Made by a program: the position numbers and the translations under genes. A stretch of 5,651 bases of DNA, taken from the NCBI GenBank assembly GCA_021820805.1, contig JAKADF010000258.1:1-5651 (forward strand), in the 5' to 3' direction. Origin of the DNA: Bacillota bacterium (GTDB taxonomy: Bacteria; Bacillota; Bacilli; Alicyclobacillales; Alicyclobacillaceae). Below, piece after piece: positions 5,257 through 5,651 of the stretch. A model generated the notes under the pieces. The model worked only from the letters and a program-made list of their open reading frames with translations. It made no database searches and was not told where the DNA came from. Every line of letters starts with the position of its first letter. Position 1 is the first letter of the stretch.

Positions 5257-5651
5257 TTATCCAATCAAAATTCTTTCCGTAACGTAGGAAACGGATGTGC
5301 GCTTTTTCTGAGACATGCTGACCAGGAACGTAAATATTCCGATCCGCCCAATATACATCGTGAAGATTAGCACCCATTTCATCGGATCGTCAATAATTCC
5401 GGTAATTCCCGTTGTCAGTCCAACTGTTCCAAACGCAGAAACCTCTTCAAAAATTATCTTAATAAAAGATATCTGAGGCTCGTACGCTGCGTCAATAAGT
5501 GTTCCTAACATAACGACGCCCATTGACAGCATAAAGATGACCATTGATTTTCTTGCAATCTCCCATGGAATTGTTCGTTCATGTGATGTGAGCTCTGACT
5601 TACCAAGGATTGTAGCAGTTGCAGATTTAAGCATCATATAAAAAGTGGTCG
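5257..5651 (-). CDS. ktrB: KtrB/TrkH-type K+ translocating subunit, C-terminal part (5' end outside window)
   Basis: The frame is open from the window edge (first whole codon at 5649) to TAA at 5257-5259, giving the last 130 residues. They correspond to the fourth M1-P-M2 unit of the SKT (Ktr/Trk/HKT) fold: a membrane helix at about 34-54 of the fragment, then a pore helix and filter loop at 61-80 with FEEVSAFGTVGL, where TVGL is the filter strand, then the last helix (about 91-113) containing the conserved GRIGIFTF. The C-terminus ends in ERILIG, very like known KtrB tails. The full protein would be about 440-460 residues. It conducts K+ (Na+-coupled in studied relatives) and needs the RCK subunit encoded immediately downstream. 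The internal ATG at 5637 is not the real start, as the frame continues through it to the window edge. Confidence 0.93.
   Translation of the reverse strand, partial: TTFYMMLKSATATILGKSELTSHERTIPWEIARKSMVIFMLSMGVVMLGTLIDAAYEPQISFIKIIFEEVSAFGTVGLTTGITGIIDDPMKWVLIFTMYIGRIGIFTFLVSMSQKKRTSVSYVTERILIG

Noticed and set aside
5005..5370. Open frame of 121 codons on the + strand
   Set aside because: It is antisense to ktrA and ktrB, whose protein motifs are unambiguous.

Overview
The window looks like chromosomal DNA of a spore-former-type Firmicute (Bacillales). I lean towards the Alicyclobacillaceae because it pairs a strongly acidic, secreted S53 (sedolisin/kumamolisin-type) protease with a KtrA/KtrB-like potassium system. 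Strong GGAGG ribosome sites and several TTG/GTG starts fit this. The assignment is an inference; no rRNA or other phylogenetic marker is present.

Layout. At the left edge, the 3' end of an unrecognised + strand gene (1-183) is followed by a small + strand gene for a KOW-like, tail-anchored membrane protein (248-577). A perfect 14-bp dyad (611-646) separates it from the convergent gene on the - strand, an S53 preproprotease of 616 residues (659-2509). Upstream of the protease lies a 154-nt gap. There a 10-bp inverted repeat overlaps the start codon and encloses a second dyad and the ribosome site. Next come two - strand membrane-protein genes 21 nt apart, an apparent operon: a 254-residue protein built from two tandem copies of a 91-residue membrane unit (3138-3902), then a 150-residue two-helix protein (2664-3116). 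A candidate promoter and a strong ribosome site support a TTG start at 3902.

Between this operon and the potassium genes lies about 630 nt without a convincing ORF (3951-4580). Its + strand is markedly G-rich (hand count G 103, C 42 over 4081-4380). It holds a strong hairpin of about 20 bp (4439-4499), a second hairpin (4406-4440) with a competing alternative partner at 4352-4361, and a family of degenerate GG(A)TAC(C/T)TATT words, some of which are complementary to the loop of the large hairpin. I see no match to tRNA, rRNA, tmRNA, RNase P, T-box or a riboswitch class I know. This is the best candidate in the window for something undescribed, most simply a structured RNA on the + strand.

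At the right edge, on the - strand, is the end of a KtrB/TrkH-type K+ translocating subunit (cut by the window edge), followed 10 nt later by its RCK-domain regulatory subunit, KtrA-like (4581-5246). These two proteins would form one membrane complex for K+ uptake. No functional link between the potassium genes, the membrane-protein operon and the protease can be shown from sequence alone.
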